Source: Geomicrobium sp. JCM 19039
Lineage (GTDB): Bacteria > Bacillota > Bacilli > Bacillales > Marinococcaceae
Length of the DNA: 64,000 nt
Reading direction: 5' to 3'
Assembly: GCF_000698145.1 (NCBI RefSeq)
Contig: NZ_BAXB01000004.1
Coordinates: 1-64,000 of the forward strand
The translations under genes were made by a program, and so were the position numbers. The notes beneath the pieces were generated by a model. It did not search any database. It saw only the letters and a list, made by a program, of their open reading frames with translations, and was not told where the DNA came from. This document shows, in pieces, positions 48,755 to 58,971 of this stretch (positions within the stretch are counted from its first letter, which is position 1; the number at the start of each line of letters is the position of its first letter).

Positions 48755-48880
48755 ATATAAATAGACCTCACCTATGATGGCAAAGGTCTTGCTACAATCG
48801 GTCTGATTGCACTAAAGCCGGGGCAAAAATAGGCCCGTCATGACGACTTTAATGAGGAGCTACTCCCCTTTGTTAATCTA
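48755..48880 (-). promoter_or_regulatory. yybP-ykoY (Mn2+) riboswitch aptamer
   Basis: On the minus strand: aaaggggagtagctcct (from about 48876), ccggctttagtgcaatcaga, agacctttgcc and gaggtctat in the order known for the yybP-ykoY element. The gene behind it, terC, is a classical member of this regulon. Binding of Mn2+ is known to prevent the terminator and switch the exporter on. Confidence 0.85.
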
Positions 48881-48988
48881 AATGTACGCTTTTCAGAAAG
48901 AAAAGTCAATAGAGAAAGTTCTCTAAAGGAATTTCGACAACTGTGCAGAAATATAGTAAATAGACTAACGATATAAAGGGATGATCCG

Positions 48989-51099
48989 ATGACAACGATC
49001 AGAGCGGGTGTTGATATTGGTGGTACGTTCACGGATTTGGTGTTTATTACAAGTGACGGAGAGCGGTTTTTCGGCAAGACGTTAACGACGTATCCAGATC
49101 CTTCGGAAGGATTTATTAAAGGGCTCGATGAAAATATGAAAAAACACGGTTGGTCGTATGATCAGCTGGAGAGTATCATTCACGGGACGACACTCGTCGT
49201 GAACGCGTTAATTGAGCGAAACGGCGCAAAGACAGCGCTCATTACGACGGAAGGGTTTCGAGATCAATTGGAAATTGCGTCAGAAAGCAGGTATGACTTG
49301 TATGACTTGATGGTCGATAACCCGGCGCCACTCGTTCCCCGGCACTTACGGTTTACCGTGCCAGAGCGTTTGACGAGTGATGGCAGCGTTTACAAACCTG
49401 TTGATGAAGCAAAAGTAGAAGAAGTGTTTCAGGAAATCGTTGCATCTGGCGTTGAGGCCGTTGCCGTTTGCTTGCTACATAGCTATCGAAATGCTGCCCA
49501 TGAGCAACAAGTGAGAGAGGTTGCTAAGCGCGTCGCTCCAGAGTTGCATCTATCAATTTCATCAGAGGTGTCACCAGAAATACGCGAGTATCAACGATCG
49601 TCAACGACCGTCGCCAACGTGTTCGTCAAACCACTCGTCGAGCGATACTTAACCCAGTTGGAACAGACGTTAATCGAGAGAGGCTTTCGCGGCACGTTTC
49701 TCATGATGCTTTCTGGAGGGGGCACATGCACCGTCGAGACAGCTATCCAGTTTCCGATTCGTATATTAGAATCTGGACCTGTCGGTGGGACGATTGCCGG
49801 TGCGCATTACAGCAAACAAGCCGATGAAGACCACGTACTCGTCTTTGATATGGGCGGGACGACGGCAAAGGCAAGTCTTGTTGATCAAGGCGTACCCCTT
49901 ACGACGACAGAATTTGAAGTCGGTCGTGCTGACCGATTTTTGAAGGGGAGCGGCATGCCAGTCAAAGTGCCGGTCGTTGAGATGATTGAAATCGGTGCCG
50001 GTGGGGGCAGTATTGCCGGTGTTAACCGACTCGGCTTATTGAAAGTCGGTCCAAAGAGTGCGAGCAGTGTGCCCGGTCCGGCAAGTTACGGGCAAGGGGG
50101 AACGGAGCCGACGGTAACGGATGCTGATCTGGTACTCGGGTATTTGAACCCGGATTATTTTCTTGGTGGAGATATGCGATTGGACGTCGAAAAAGCGAAG
50201 GAAGTCATTCATGAAAAAGTCGCGAAGCCATTAGGGTTAGACCCAGTTGAAGCGGCGTGGGGCATTCATCAAGTCGTGAACGAAAATATGGCAAGTGCTG
50301 CCCGCATTCATGCGGTTGAAAAAGGAAAAGATGTGCGCAATTACTCCTTATATGCTTCGGGTGGTGCAGGCCCAGTTCATGTAGGCAATGTTGCGAATAT
50401 TCTCGGGGTGAATACGATTGTGTTGCCAGTTGGGGCAGGAGTGAACTCTGCGTTTGGGTTCCTCACGTCGTCGTTGGCGTTTGACTTTGTGCGAAGCTTT
50501 TACGGGCGATTGCATGAACTGAATTGGGCACATGTGATGACACTCGTTACCGAAATGGAAGAAGAAGGTAAGCAGTTACTTGCACGAGCTGGTGTGGTTG
50601 AAGGCATCACCGTCATTCGGAAAGTGGATATGAAATACCGGGGGCAGACCCATGAGATTACCGTATCGTTACCACTCGGAAACATAGGTGATCAAGAAGA
50701 GGAGATTGTGAACCGTTTTAAAGACGCGTACCGAGAATTATATGCGGAAGCAAATGAAGAGATGGAAATTGAAACACTTAACTGGAGGGTAATCGTTCAA
50801 GCCCAGAGCCGGTGTTACAACTGAAAAGCACTGAAGAAATCGGCCTCAACCCGACCGAGAAAGCGACGCGGAACGTCTATTTCGGAGAATGGATCGACAC
50901 CCCTGTGTATGAGCGTGATCAATTATTTGCTGGCGTCCAGCTCAAAGGGCCTGCCATTATCGAGGAAAGAGAGTCGACCGTCGTTGTGCCACCGGCGTTT
51001 CTTGTCACACTCGATCGTTCTCATAACATTATCCTAGAGCGCAAAGTTACAGATCAGGAGGTCTCAACAGATGCAAAACAATCCACAACACGCATTTGA
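48989..51099 (+). CDS. Hydantoinase/oxoprolinase subunit A (HyuA-like), one frameshift
   Basis: ATP-dependent amide-ring opening family (N-methylhydantoinase, 5-oxoprolinase, acetophenone carboxylase A subunits). ASKHA fold: RAGVDIGGTFTDLV, IHGTTLVVNALIER, LESGPVGGTIAGA, VFDMGGTTAKASLVD, IEIGAGGGSIA and ASGGAGPVHVG. About 703 residues once one C is added near 50807 (gcccag), giving VQAPEPVLQL before the C-terminal domain. The substrate is not decided by sequence. Overlaps the B subunit by 29 bp. ATG behind aaaggga. Confidence 0.88.
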
Positions 51100-52689
51100 T
51101 CCCATCCAGCTGGAAGTCATTTGGAATCGTCTCGTTACACTTCTTGAAGAACAGGCGAAAACGCTCATCCGCACGTCGTTTACAAGCATCCTTTCGGACG
51201 CGAATGATCTGTCTGCTGGTTTGTTCAACAAACGAGGTGACATGATCGCTCAAGCGAACACTGGCACCCCTGGGCATATCAATTCAATGGCAACAGGCGT
51301 GCGTCACTTTTTAAAGAACGTGGACACCGAAACGTTGAAACAAGGAGACGTACTCATTGGCAATAATCCGTATGAAATTTCGGGTCATCTGTTAGATGTG
51401 ACGATCGTTACTCCTATATTTTTTGACGAGAATCTCATCGGTTATTTTGCATCGACGTGTCACGTTTCAGATGTGGGAGGTCGTGGGTTTAGTCCAGAAG
51501 GAGAGAGTATTTATGAAGAAGGGCTACATATCCCTTACATGAAGTTCTACTCTCAAGGAAAAGTGAATGAGACGTTACTCACCCTTATCCGCACGAATGT
51601 GCGAGCACCGTACCAAGTCGTTGGTGACTTGCGCGCGCAAGTTGTTGCTCAAGAAGTCGCGATCGCTCGCTTAATTGAAACACTCGAGGAGTTTGATTTG
51701 CCAGATGTTGAAGAGGTCGGGGCAGAAATTATTCGCTTATCAGAAGAAGCGATGAGAAACGCCATTCGCGAGCTGCCTGATGGCACGTACGAGAATGAGC
51801 TATGGAGTGACGGCAGCGAAAAGCCGATCCGTTTAAAGTGTGCACTTACCGTAAAAGGCGACCGAGTGTACGTCGATTTTGCAGGCACGTCAGAAGGAAG
51901 TAAAAAAGCGATTAACGTTTGTTTGAACTATACATTAGCGTACGTAAATTATGTGCTAAAAGCCACCGTGGCTCCTGATATACCGAGCAATGAAGGTAGT
52001 TTTCGACCGGTTTCCATTTCTGCACCTGAAGGCTGTGTACTCAATGCCGTGCACCCGATGCCGACAGCATCCCGGCACATTATCGGTCATCTCGCGCCAA
52101 TTTGTGTGCTCGGCGCGCTTCACGAAATTCTCCCAGACCGAGTGCCTGCTGAAGGAGCTGCGGCAATTTTCGCTCTGCAAGTGCACGGTGTTGACTTTGA
52201 GGGAGAGCCTTTCTCAAATGTGGTGTTCAACGCCGGTGGAGCCGGTGCGAGACCTGGGAAAGATGGTTTGAATGCGACAACGTTTCCGTCCGGTGTGAAA
52301 GGGACGCCAGTAGAAATTATTGAAAGCACTTCGTCAGTGTTTATACATGAAAAAAAATTACGCGAAGGTTCTGGTGGCGACGGTGAGTTTCGAGGCGGAT
52401 TAGGCCAAACGATTACATTTGGGGTTAGAAGCGACCAAGCTTATCACGTACCGCTCATGTTTGAGCGCACGCAATTTGCCCCGAAAGGTTTTCCGGAGGT
52501 GCAGATGGGGCGAAAGCTAGAGTGTTCATTAATGAGCAAGAAGTACAAGAAACGAAAAAGCTCTACACGTTAGCAGCCGATGACGTGATGACACTTCACC
52601 TGCCTGGTGGGGGAGGGTTTGGTGATCCGAAACAGCGCTCAGCAGAATCAAAAGCTTATGACGAGCGAAATGGGTATGTGTTAAGATAA
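51071..52689 (+). CDS. Hydantoinase/oxoprolinase subunit B (HyuB-like), one frameshift
   Basis: Partner of the A subunit, about 540 residues. FDPIQLEVIWNRLVTLLEEQ, SILSDANDLSAGLF, GNNPYEISGHLLDVTIVTP, GPEGESIYEEG-like segment, PSNEGSFRPVSISAPEG and GGSGGDGEFRGGLG fit the HyuB family. One G added near 52495 (ttccggagg) restores FPGGADGAKARVFINEQEVQ and the ending LPGGGGFGDPKQRS, moving the stop to 52687-52689. The start overlaps the A subunit, so the two are translated together. Confidence 0.88.
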
Positions 52690-52715
52690 GATAAATAGAA
52701 AAGGAGATTGCGAGA

Positions 52716-52825
52716 ATGGAAGGATTCCATTTGATTGTAATCTTTTGCGTGGCGCCGATTTTTCTGTCCATTTTACTCGGTGCTACTGGCTTAAATATGA
52801 ACGATTTCCTTGGCAGAAGCGATAA
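52716..52825 (+). CDS. Second symporter small accessory protein, one frameshift
   Basis: MEGFHLIVIFCVAPIFLSIL, then after adding one T near 52784 (gctactgg) GAYWLKYERFPWQKR and stop. The helix and WLKxERFPW tail match the 36-residue protein at 23412, which precedes a sodium symporter. Here no symporter follows: the next genes are an SDR and an AEC-type carrier. Strong ribosome binding site aaaggag. As read, the shifted frame runs to the start of the SDR. Confidence 0.7.
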
Positions 52826-52840
52826 TAAAGGAGGATTCCG

Positions 52841-53626
52841 ATGAGGTTAGAAGGGAAAGTAGCCGTGATCACAGGTGGCGGTCAAGGCATTGGCGCAGGA
52901 ATTGCTCGAACGTTTGGCAAAGAAGGCGCGCGCATTGTCATTGCGGAAGTGAATGAAGAAGCGGGCCGTGACACCGTTCAAGAACTGCAAAATGATGGGG
53001 TAGATGCCATCGTACTGCAAACCGATGTGGGTGACGAAGAGAGCGTCCAAGCGCTTATGAAACGTGCAGTAAGTGAATACGGAAAGGTTGATATTCTCGT
53101 AAATAATGCTGCGATTAATATTCGAAAAAGTGTTACCGATACAAGTTTCGAAGAATGGCAAAATGTGATGAATGTCAATTTAAACGGTCCGTTCCTCTGC
53201 TCAAAGTACGCGATCCCTGAAATGCAACGCTCAGGCGGGGGGTCCATCATTAACATCGCATCATGGCATGCAGAGAAGACCATTACCCGTCTTGCTGCGT
53301 ATGCGAGTGCGAAAGGCGGACTCACAGCTCTCACACGTCAGATGGCACTCGACTACGGGAAAGATGAAATCCGTGTAAATGCTGTTGGGCCGAGCACTGT
53401 AGATACACCGCTATTACAGAATACATTTGCTTCTTTGGAAGACCCTGAAGGGGCATTTCGGGATACACTGAAATTTCAACCGATGGGCAGAATTGGCACA
53501 GTTGAAGATATTGCCAACGCTTGTCTTTTCCTCGCATCTGATGAGTCAACATATGTGAGTGGTCAGACGATTATGGTTGATGGCGGCGCGATAAACAAAA
53601 TCGCCCGCCCGATTGAATTTGATTAA
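52841..53626 (+). CDS. SDR-family oxidoreductase
   Basis: 261 residues. TGGGQGIG, VNNAA, Ser in NIASWHAEK, YASAK, VGPSTVDTPLL. Similar in type to glucose/3-oxoacyl dehydrogenases; substrate unknown. It lies in the hydantoinase operon, so it may oxidise a product of that pathway. aaaggagg precedes ATG 52841. Followed by a terminator. Intact. Confidence 0.87.
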   Translation: MRLEGKVAVITGGGQGIGAGIARTFGKEGARIVIAEVNEEAGRDTVQELQNDGVDAIVLQTDVGDEESVQALMKRAVSEYGKVDILVNNAAINIRKSVTDTSFEEWQNVMNVNLNGPFLCSKYAIPEMQRSGGGSIINIASWHAEKTITRLAAYASAKGGLTALTRQMALDYGKDEIRVNAVGPSTVDTPLLQNTFASLEDPEGAFRDTLKFQPMGRIGTVEDIANACLFLASDESTYVSGQTIMVDGGAINKIARPIEFD

Positions 53627-53640
53627 TGATAACCTTTAAA

Positions 53641-53686
53641 GCGACCCCAAAAGTTAGCGAGAACAATCCGCTTTTGGGGCGTTTTC
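53641..53686 (+). terminator. Terminator after SDR
   Basis: Stem ccccaaaag/cttttgggg (53645-53653 with 53671-53679), 17-base loop, then cgttttc. Confidence 0.7.
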
Positions 53687-53729
53687 ATTAAGTCAGCCTT
53701 GGTGTTTACGTAAGAAAGAAGGTTAATTT

Positions 53730-54696
53730 ATGCAGTTGCTCCTCGTGTTTAGTATCATTCTTCTTGGCCTCACGATCGGTAGGGTGCTCCGCGTGTATGC
53801 CGATCGACAGCGACTGCTGGATGGTTTCCCCTTGCCAAGTTCCTCCGGTTTCTTACGTTGTTTGTGCTACTCGGAATGATGCCAATTATCCTCGTTGGTG
53901 CATTCTGGAACGCCGATCTTACGAATCAAACGTTTCTCGTCTTACCGGTACTCGGTGTTTTTACGATATTTCTTGGTGGCGTGCTCGCCGTACTTTCGGC
54001 TAAATGGATGAAGATGAGTAGAGAGCAAACCGGTTCTATGTTCGTGACCGGGGCTTTCTTGAATCTTGGCAGTTTTGGTGGACTGTTTGTTGTATTTTTT
54101 ATTGGACTTGAAGCACTTCCGTTCGTGGCGCTATTTCGTTTGTTCGAAGAACTCGTCTATTATACGATCTGTTATCCAATTGCTAGGAAATTCGGCGCTC
54201 AACGTACAGAGGATTCCCAGCCGAGATGGAAGCGGATCTTGAAAGATCCGTTCATTATGGTCATCTTCTCTGCAATTTGTGTAGGGGCGCTCCTGAACGT
54301 CTCGAGCATTCCTTACGCCACCGTTTATGATCAAGTGAACGAATTGTTCGTGCCGCTGACGGTGATCTTCTTGCTCATCCCGGTTGGATTTTCAATGCGA
54401 ATTGGAGCTGTTGGAGAAAATAGTAAAGCGGTTACGGTGATAATCACCATTAAACACCTGATTGTTCCTGTGACGGTTACAGGTGTTGCTTACTTGCTTG
54501 GTTTAGGTGCTTATGCCGATGGGATGTTACTCAAAGTGATCCTCATCTTATCTGCATGCCGCCAGCTGTCTCAGCGCTTGTTCCACCCCAGCTGTTTGGG
54601 TTGGATGAAGACTTGGCAAACGCGAACTGGATTGTGAGTACCGTAGGGTTGGTCGTCACATTACCGATTTTGTATATACTTACAGGAATGATGTAA
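53730..54696 (+). CDS. AEC-family permease (auxin efflux carrier type), two frameshifts
   Basis: Membrane carrier of about 322 residues. LLLVFSIILLGLTIGRVLR starts a ten-helix fold; SMRIGAVGENSK and the C-terminal MPPAVSALVPPQLFGLDEDL are typical of this family, which transports malate, malonate or similar anions. One T missing near 53825 (ggtttcccc) and one base near 54554 (before gcatgccg) break the frame; repaired ends give LAKFLRFLTLFVLLGMM and ILTGMM with the stop at 54694-54696. May serve the hydantoinase pathway, though a terminator separates them. Confidence 0.78.
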
Positions 54697-54697
54697 A

Positions 54698-54722
54698 AGA
54701 GGCCCAGGAGGGCCTCTATTTC
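54698..54722. terminator. Bidirectional terminator between convergent genes
   Basis: Stem agaggccc/gggcctct with a 4-base loop, A-rich on the left and T-rich on the right. It serves the AEC gene and overlaps the end of the convergent methyltransferase gene. Confidence 0.75.
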
Positions 54723-55465
54723 TTTCGCCAATACACGCTCATGCTGTCGATTGGAATGAGTGGTTCGGTAATGTTGTGTTCAGCTCGGTAGTCCATAATG
54801 GCAGCATTGCACCCAGGAAGTATGAAATCATCAATGATAATATAGCCGCCAGGGCTTACTTTATCGTACAAATTGTTTAAACTGTCCATCGTTGACTCGT
54901 ACAAATCACCGTCTAGACGTAAAATGGCTAATTGATCGATCGGTGCGCCGGGCAATGTATCCTTAAACCAGCCTTTAAGAAAATGAACATTATCATTGAG
55001 TAGGTCATATTTGTTGAAGTTGTGCTTCACGTCCTCAAGAGATACCCGTAAATAGTCAACGGTATGATGCGTATCCCCTTTGTCTTTTGGGTATTTTTCT
55101 TCGTTTGGTTTTGGCAAGCCTTCAAAGGAGTCAGCGACCCAGACGTTACGATTTGTCATTCCCATCACATCAAGAAAACCGCTCATGAAGATGCAAGCCC
55201 CACCTCGCCAGACGCCGGTTTCGATAAAATCGCCTGGAATGTTGTCATTGACGACAGACGTCATGCAGTCTTGCAAATTGTTCATCCGATAGCGACCGAT
55301 CATGCTATGAGCAATTTGTGGCCAAATCTCCCCTTTTTGGTGACGTTCCCGATCAAACCCATGATTCCACCAAGCAAGGTCGGTTTCGTATTCTTGCCAA
55401 ATCTCAAAAAGAATCGCCCTTTTAAGCAACTCCAAATACTTTTCATGTGCATGTTCAATGATCAT
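54716..55465 (-). CDS. TylF/MycF-family O-methyltransferase
   Basis: SAM-dependent sugar O-methyltransferase family, 249 residues. GDFIETGVWRGGACIFMSG binds SAM; LRLDGDLYESTMDSL and GGYIIIDDF hold the metal-binding Asp residues of the family. Such enzymes methylate sugars of macrolides or surface glycans. The divergent neighbour is a glycosyltransferase, so surface polysaccharide decoration is plausible. ATG behind ggggaggtatac on the minus strand. Intact. Confidence 0.85.
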   Translation of the reverse strand: MIIEHAHEKYLELLKRAILFEIWQEYETDLAWWNHGFDRERHQKGEIWPQIAHSMIGRYRMNNLQDCMTSVVNDNIPGDFIETGVWRGGACIFMSGFLDVMGMTNRNVWVADSFEGLPKPNEEKYPKDKGDTHHTVDYLRVSLEDVKHNFNKYDLLNDNVHFLKGWFKDTLPGAPIDQLAILRLDGDLYESTMDSLNNLYDKVSPGGYIIIDDFILPGCNAAIMDYRAEHNITEPLIPIDSMSVYWRKK

Positions 55466-55567
55466 TGTATACCTCCCCGTATAATCCTTCTACACACTAT
55501 GTAATGGAACAGATTTTGATACATATGCCTACCCATCTCTCCATAAATTGTGGTGTGGAGGTGTTTT

Positions 55568-56266
55568 ATGGATCCGAAAAAATTCGCGTTTATTTGTTGT
55601 GTGAATGATTGGGAAGAGTATGAGGAAAGCTGTCGGCACATTGGAGCGCTAGCCATTCCCGACGGATATACGGTAGAGAGAATACCAATGGAAGGTCAAC
55701 CAAGCATGACTGCGGGGTATAACCGAGCCATGCAAGAAACAGATGCAAAGTACAAAATTTATCATCATCAAGACACGATGGTCATTGATCAGCTCTTTTT
55801 GTTTCATGTGCTGTATGTTTTTAATCATCCGTCAATTGGCATGATTGGTGTTGCAGGATCGGAGCACATACCGGAAAGTGGCATCTGGTGGGAAGCGCCT
55901 GCTGCCGCTCTTTATGGTATGACGGTACAGTACCGCGAAACGATGAGCGTGCTTACATTTACGAATCCAACCGACACGTACGTGCCGGTCGCGTCAATTG
56001 ATGGACTCATTATGGTGACACAACATGATCTCCTATGGGTAGAGCAGTTTGATGGCTGGCATTTTTATGATGTGAGTCAATCTGTTCAATTTGCACGAGC
56101 AGGATATCAAGTTGTCGTTCCACACCAAACGATGCCGTGGACGTTTCATAACTGTGGTACAGGTTTTGATGCATTGGCATATGACCATTATTTGCGCTTG
56201 TTTTTGAATTGGTATTCACGTCATCCCGATGAAATAAAACGTGTAGAAAATAACCCAAAAACCTAG
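55568..56266 (+). CDS. Glycosyltransferase, StrF/GT2-like
   Basis: 232 residues. MDPKKFAFICCVNDWEEYEE starts a GT-A fold of the StrF-like group (streptomycin biosynthesis protein StrF domain); MTAGYNRAMQETDAKYKIYHHQDT places the DxD-like acidic region, and MPWTFHNCGTGF ends the domain. Acceptor and donor are unknown. ATG 55568 behind ggaggt. Divergent from the methyltransferase with a 100-bp shared promoter region. Its end overlaps the next convergent gene by about 50 bp. Intact. Confidence 0.8.
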   Translation: MDPKKFAFICCVNDWEEYEESCRHIGALAIPDGYTVERIPMEGQPSMTAGYNRAMQETDAKYKIYHHQDTMVIDQLFLFHVLYVFNHPSIGMIGVAGSEHIPESGIWWEAPAAALYGMTVQYRETMSVLTFTNPTDTYVPVASIDGLIMVTQHDLLWVEQFDGWHFYDVSQSVQFARAGYQVVVPHQTMPWTFHNCGTGFDALAYDHYLRLFLNWYSRHPDEIKRVENNPKT

Positions 56267-56754
56267 CCATAAAAAGACTTTGACTGTTTTGGACTGGCGC
56301 CTTAAGAGCGTCTGGCTGATGAATGATACGAGCAGACCGGCAAGCAGAAAGCGAATGACACGAGCAGGGACAGAAATGAGTAAAAATAACCATAAGGACA
56401 CATCAGCATGATAAGCGTTAAGGGCAAAAATTTTATACGGTATGCCTTGTGTCGGTCCGAGGAGCATGGCAATGAGCCACTCTCAATCAGAGATTGCTGG
56501 ACATCTGCCACAAGCTGGGCATCAATAGCTGGAATATGAGTGAGTAGCTCATTACCTTCTTTTACGAAACCGATGCCCAAAGCATACATTAATGTCCCTC
56601 CGACAAGCGCCCCAATCAGCGTATATAAGCATAACCAGACGATGAACGTGCGTGTTTTCGTAAGTGCGGCATACGTAATGAGCACATCAGGGACGATGAA
56701 AAAGACGGTCGCTTCAGCAAATCCCCATATCGCGCCCCATCGTTTTACTCCCAT
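56216..56754 (-). CDS. YqaA/DedA-like membrane protein, one frameshift
   Basis: About 178 residues with several membrane helices: FIVPDVLITYAALTKTRTF, ALVGGTLMYALGIGF, and after the shift WLIAMLLGPTQGIPYKIFA and PARVIRFLLAGLLVSFI. Resembles VTT/DedA-family proteins (YqaA type) linked to lipid handling. One base is missing near 56480. Overlaps the plsC gene by 10 bp, so part of the lipid operon on the minus strand. Confidence 0.7.
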
Positions 56755-57374
56755 TCTGCGTTGGCTCCTACTTGTCTCATTTGATTAAACTGTTCTTCTA
56801 CATGCTCCATAAAAAGCTTCCGTTCTCCGTTCCAATACAATGGGGTGCCAATGCGAATGGTAGCAACGAAAGGAACGAGTAACGGATCCCCTTTCGGCAA
56901 TGCTTTGCCGAGTCCATGCGTAAAGACTGGGACGACCGGCACATCGGGATGGCGACTTATAAGATGTGCTAACCCACTTTTTAATTGGGTCATCTGTTCA
57001 GGCTCTCCTCGTGAACCTTCTGGAAAGAAAATAAGAATTTCCCCTCGTTCAAGTGCATCAGAAAGAGGTTGGAGAACGTCTTCTCCTTTGGATTTGCCAC
57101 TGCGTTTGATCGGAATCGTGTTCATAATTCGGGTCGCAAACCAAGCGCGGGTTTTGTTCGTGAAAAAGTAATCAAATGCGGCAACCGGCCGAAGCAAGTG
57201 TAGCTTTTTTAGCGGGAAGAGGTTCATCATTAACGGAGTGTCCAGATGGCTGTTATGGTTTGCGATCATGACAGCGGGTCCGTTTTTGGGCAGGCGATCA
57301 ATGTCGTGAATATTCATGCCGAGAACGATGAGGAGAACGGGTTTTACAACGAGCAAGAAAAATAACTTTTGCAT
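56745..57374 (-). CDS. Lysophospholipid acyltransferase (PlsC-like)
   Basis: 1-acyl-glycerol-3-phosphate acyltransferase family, 209 residues. IANHNSHLDTPL carries the HX4D motif; FFPEGSRGEP binds glycerol phosphate; an N-terminal helix anchors the protein in the membrane. Middle gene of a cluster with cdsA-like and CDP-alcohol transferase genes. Intact. Confidence 0.87.
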   Translation of the reverse strand: MQKLFFLLVVKPVLLIVLGMNIHDIDRLPKNGPAVMIANHNSHLDTPLMMNLFPLKKLHLLRPVAAFDYFFTNKTRAWFATRIMNTIPIKRSGKSKGEDVLQPLSDALERGEILIFFPEGSRGEPEQMTQLKSGLAHLISRHPDVPVVPVFTHGLGKALPKGDPLLVPFVATIRIGTPLYWNGERKLFMEHVEEQFNQMRQVGANAEWE

Positions 57375-57394
57375 ACCGGTAATCTTCCTTCCCG

Positions 57395-58341
57395 TTAGAA
57401 ATAAAAGTAACTCGTAAAGTGGAATACGAGAGGAGCTGTATACGTTAAACTGTCAATTCGATCAAGGATGCCGCCGTGACCAGGTAACGCTTGACCGCTA
57501 TCTTTGACGCCGAGATCTCGTTTTAATGCCGACACGTTCACATCGCCGATAAATCCAAAGATGCTAATGATGAGTCCAGCAAAGAGAGCAAACGGCCATG
57601 TGTACGGGGTGAGCAGTGGAAAGAGTAACAAGGCCAAACCGGTTGTCACGAACACACCGCCGAGAAAACCCGCCCACGTCTTATTCGGGCTCACAGCCGG
57701 TACAATTTTACGCTTGCCAAATGCTTTCCCGAACAAAAATTGGCTCACGTCATTTAGTTGGGTAAGTACGACGACAAACACAATCATTGCGGCTCCCCCT
57801 GCTCCAGGTACAGCGAGAAAGTAAGCCAAATGGCTTAAACCAAATACCATGAGCATCATGCCCCAATGAATTGAGCCGATCGACTTTAAGAAACCTGAAG
57901 TTTTTCCGATGAGCACCATGATGATTGGCAAGAATAAGAACATATAGATTGGAATGAATATAATAAACATCCCGTACCATTCCATATAGATCCATAGAAA
58001 CTGAATCGGTATAGCGAGGTAGGCGAAGAACAACACACGACGATCAGCCGCCGAGTTGGAATCATTGAAAAGTATTCTTTTAATGCTAAGTACGTTAGAA
58101 AGGCAAAGAATAAAAGCGAAATGGTTTCATGGATAAGTGTGGCAAACGTAAATATAATCGCCATAAACCACCATGAACGAATCCGGTCTTTTACTTCGCC
58201 TAGTTCGTGACCGCGCACGGTAAGTGTTTTTGTGACGATGGTAGCAACGATCAGAAGCGCAAATATTCCGAGCAGCACAACGACTAATGGGTTTTGAATA
58301 ATTTGATAAAAAGGTTGTGCCTCAATCCAATCTGGAAACAT
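57395..58341 (-). CDS. cdsA: Phosphatidate cytidylyltransferase (CdsA-like), one frameshift
   Basis: Makes CDP-diacylglycerol from phosphatidate and CTP. About 315 residues with many helices; the signature SALKRDLGVKDSGQALPGHG followed by GILDRIDSL is near the C-terminus. One G added near 58044 (tcggcggct on the minus strand) joins PTRR to ADRRVLFFAYLAIP. Because of its neighbours this is likely a second copy serving a special lipid pathway, like E. coli YnbB, rather than the housekeeping cdsA. Confidence 0.86.
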
Positions 58342-58946
58342 TAGGAATCCCCCTCTCGAAGTGCAGCGCGTAATCGGTTAACAACTGTCGCAACACTGAG
58401 TATAAATGCGAAAATAAGCAGAATTAAATAAGCGTTTGAATGAAACGTAAAGAAATAGAGCGCTAACGCTAGGACACTGAAGAAAAAGGCACGGTCACTC
58501 TTACCAAATGGTCCGTCATAACGCCTCTTAGAACCGACGGCTATAGCGAGAATGCCTGCAGCTTCTCCGACGAGTGCGATGACGACGATGCCAATGATGA
58601 GCTCGACAGGCGCATCGATCCAGAGAGCGAGGGGCAAATAAAGAGCGGCATCGGAAACCATGTCTCCGAGTTCGTTTAGAAACATTCCGAGCCTGGTTTG
58701 TTTATCGTGCTCTTTTGCGAGCATTCCGTCAATCGCATTCATCATCATGCGCAGGAGTAGGAATGCCGGCAGCAGTAACAATAATACGGAATGGAGCTGT
58801 ATGTATAGAAGCACTCCAAACAGAATAGAGAGCAGTGCTGCGCTGACTGTCACCCCGTTTGGTGTGACGTTCCACTCATGGAGCTTCACGACCAACGGGC
58901 GCAACATTGCCTGGAATTTCGGTTTGATATCATAGATCGTTGCCAT
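58341..58946 (-). CDS. CDP-alcohol phosphatidyltransferase, variant active site
   Basis: 201 residues, membrane protein, transferring a phosphatidyl group from CDP-diacylglycerol to an alcohol. The motif region reads NAIDGMLAKEH ... RLGMFLNELGDMVSD. Against DxxDGxxARx8GxxxDxxxD, the first and third Asp positions are Asn and Arg is Lys. I chose ATG 58946 (MATIYDIKPKFQAML) behind ggcggtga over the longer open frame to 59099, which overlaps the next gene. First in the lipid cluster after the SRPBCC gene. Intact. Confidence 0.82.
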   Translation of the reverse strand: MATIYDIKPKFQAMLRPLVVKLHEWNVTPNGVTVSAALLSILFGVLLYIQLHSVLLLLLPAFLLLRMMMNAIDGMLAKEHDKQTRLGMFLNELGDMVSDAALYLPLALWIDAPVELIIGIVVIALVGEAAGILAIAVGSKRRYDGPFGKSDRAFFFSVLALALYFFTFHSNAYLILLIFAFILSVATVVNRLRAALREGDS

Positions 58947-58971
58947 TGTAATCACCGCCGAACAATTGGAT

